Assembly: GCF_005869225.1 (NCBI RefSeq)
Contig: NZ_SWFP01000001.1
Span: 744,001-808,000, forward strand
Length of the DNA stretch: 64,000 nucleotides
Reading direction: 5' to 3'
From: Dyadobacter bucti
GTDB lineage: Bacteria; Bacteroidota; Bacteroidia; Cytophagales; Spirosomataceae
Shown here: positions 63,775 to 64,000 of the stretch, one piece after another
How positions within the stretch are numbered: position 1 is the stretch's first letter
Layout: the number at the start of each line of letters is the position of its first letter
The notes under the pieces: model-generated
Database searches by the model: none
What the model was told of the DNA's origin: nothing
What the model saw: the letters and a program-made list of their open reading frames with translations, nothing else
Made by a program: the position numbers and the translations under genes

Positions 63775-63887
63775 TTTTTAAAAGGATTTAGGATTTCCGT
63801 TCCGCAAGGCAGGCACGGAGCTATATTGAATACGCGCAATTGTTACCGAAAGGCTATCTGACCGGCTGGCTTTGTTACACCCGCAGT

Positions 63888-63998
63888 TTATTTTTCCCTG
63901 ATGTACTTTTTGCTGATTTCTTCACTACGGAGTTCCGCTTTGGTAGTTCTTTCGTAGAGCGAAAGTTCGTCCTGCGACGTTTGTTCAACCCGGTAGCA
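63888..63998 (-). CDS. C-terminal end of an unidentified protein (start outside window)
   Basis: A minus-strand frame runs in from the window edge and stops at TAA (63888-63890). The visible 36 residues are polar and helical, starting CYRVEQTSQDELSLYERTT and ending SKKYIREK. The composition looks like a real protein end, and it lies on the same strand as the two following glycosidase-like genes, 113 bp before them. Too short to identify. Confidence 0.45.
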   Translation of the reverse strand, partial: CYRVEQTSQDELSLYERTTKAELRSEEISKKYIREK

Positions 63999-64000
63999 TT

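Overview
The window looks like chromosomal DNA of a Bacteroidota bacterium, most likely a Cytophagales member of the Dyadobacter/Spirosoma kind. This is inferred from gene content: four SusC/SusD outer-membrane pairs, two ECF sigma/FecR units that each drive a SusC carrying an N-terminal STN domain, a secreted protease with a type IX secretion (T9SS) tail, and LytTR and AraC regulators. No rRNA, tRNA, phage, IS element or CRISPR array was seen.

Layout. 0-7 kb: end of a LytTR response regulator, a cytoplasmic alpha-amylase (minus strand), a transglutaminase-like protein, an AI-2E-type permease and a short UvrA-like ATPase. 7-26 kb: a long plus-strand catabolic locus. It holds SusC, SusD, a PhyH-type dioxygenase, three sialidase-fold (BNR) proteins, an MFS importer, an SGNH esterase, two SDRs, a lipoprotein, an HpcH/HpaI aldolase, an aldo/keto reductase, a Gfo/Idh oxidoreductase, RidA and a 3-hydroxyacyl-CoA-dehydrogenase-like protein, with a convergent AraC regulator at the end. 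The locus is split at 22.8-23.8 kb by about 15 copies of a 64-65 bp palindromic repeat. 27-33 kb: a MacB/FtsX-type permease, two tandemly duplicated Cys-rich lipoproteins and a T9SS-type M4 metalloprotease. 33-48 kb, minus strand: a sterol-desaturase-like enzyme with a tiny membrane protein upstream, a SusC-SusD-sulfatase set, then sigma-FecR-SusC(STN)-SusD. 49-51 kb: an unknown polytopic membrane protein and an MscS channel. 51.5-59 kb, plus strand: a second sigma-FecR-SusC(STN)-SusD set. 59-64 kb: a PQQ-type sugar dehydrogenase lipoprotein, a DUF4838-like protein, a probable TIM-barrel secreted protein and the end of one more gene.

How it fits together. The 7-26 kb locus reads as uptake and dismantling of an acylated, probably acidic glycan. 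SusCD imports it, the secreted BNR proteins and the esterase trim it, the MFS carrier brings the product across the inner membrane, and a leaderless BNR protein plus oxidoreductases and a pyruvate-type aldolase finish the job. The nan genes usual for sialic acid are absent, so the substrate is open. The two ECF/FecR/SusC(STN) sets should work by trans-envelope signalling: substrate on SusC is passed by STN to FecR, which frees the sigma factor. Both sets carry a similar hairpin between fecR and susC at nearly the same distance from the first susC ATG.

The observations most worth following are the palindromic array, the shared fecR-susC hairpin, the duplicated lipoprotein pair, and two neighbouring dehydrogenase homologues that each lack an expected catalytic residue.
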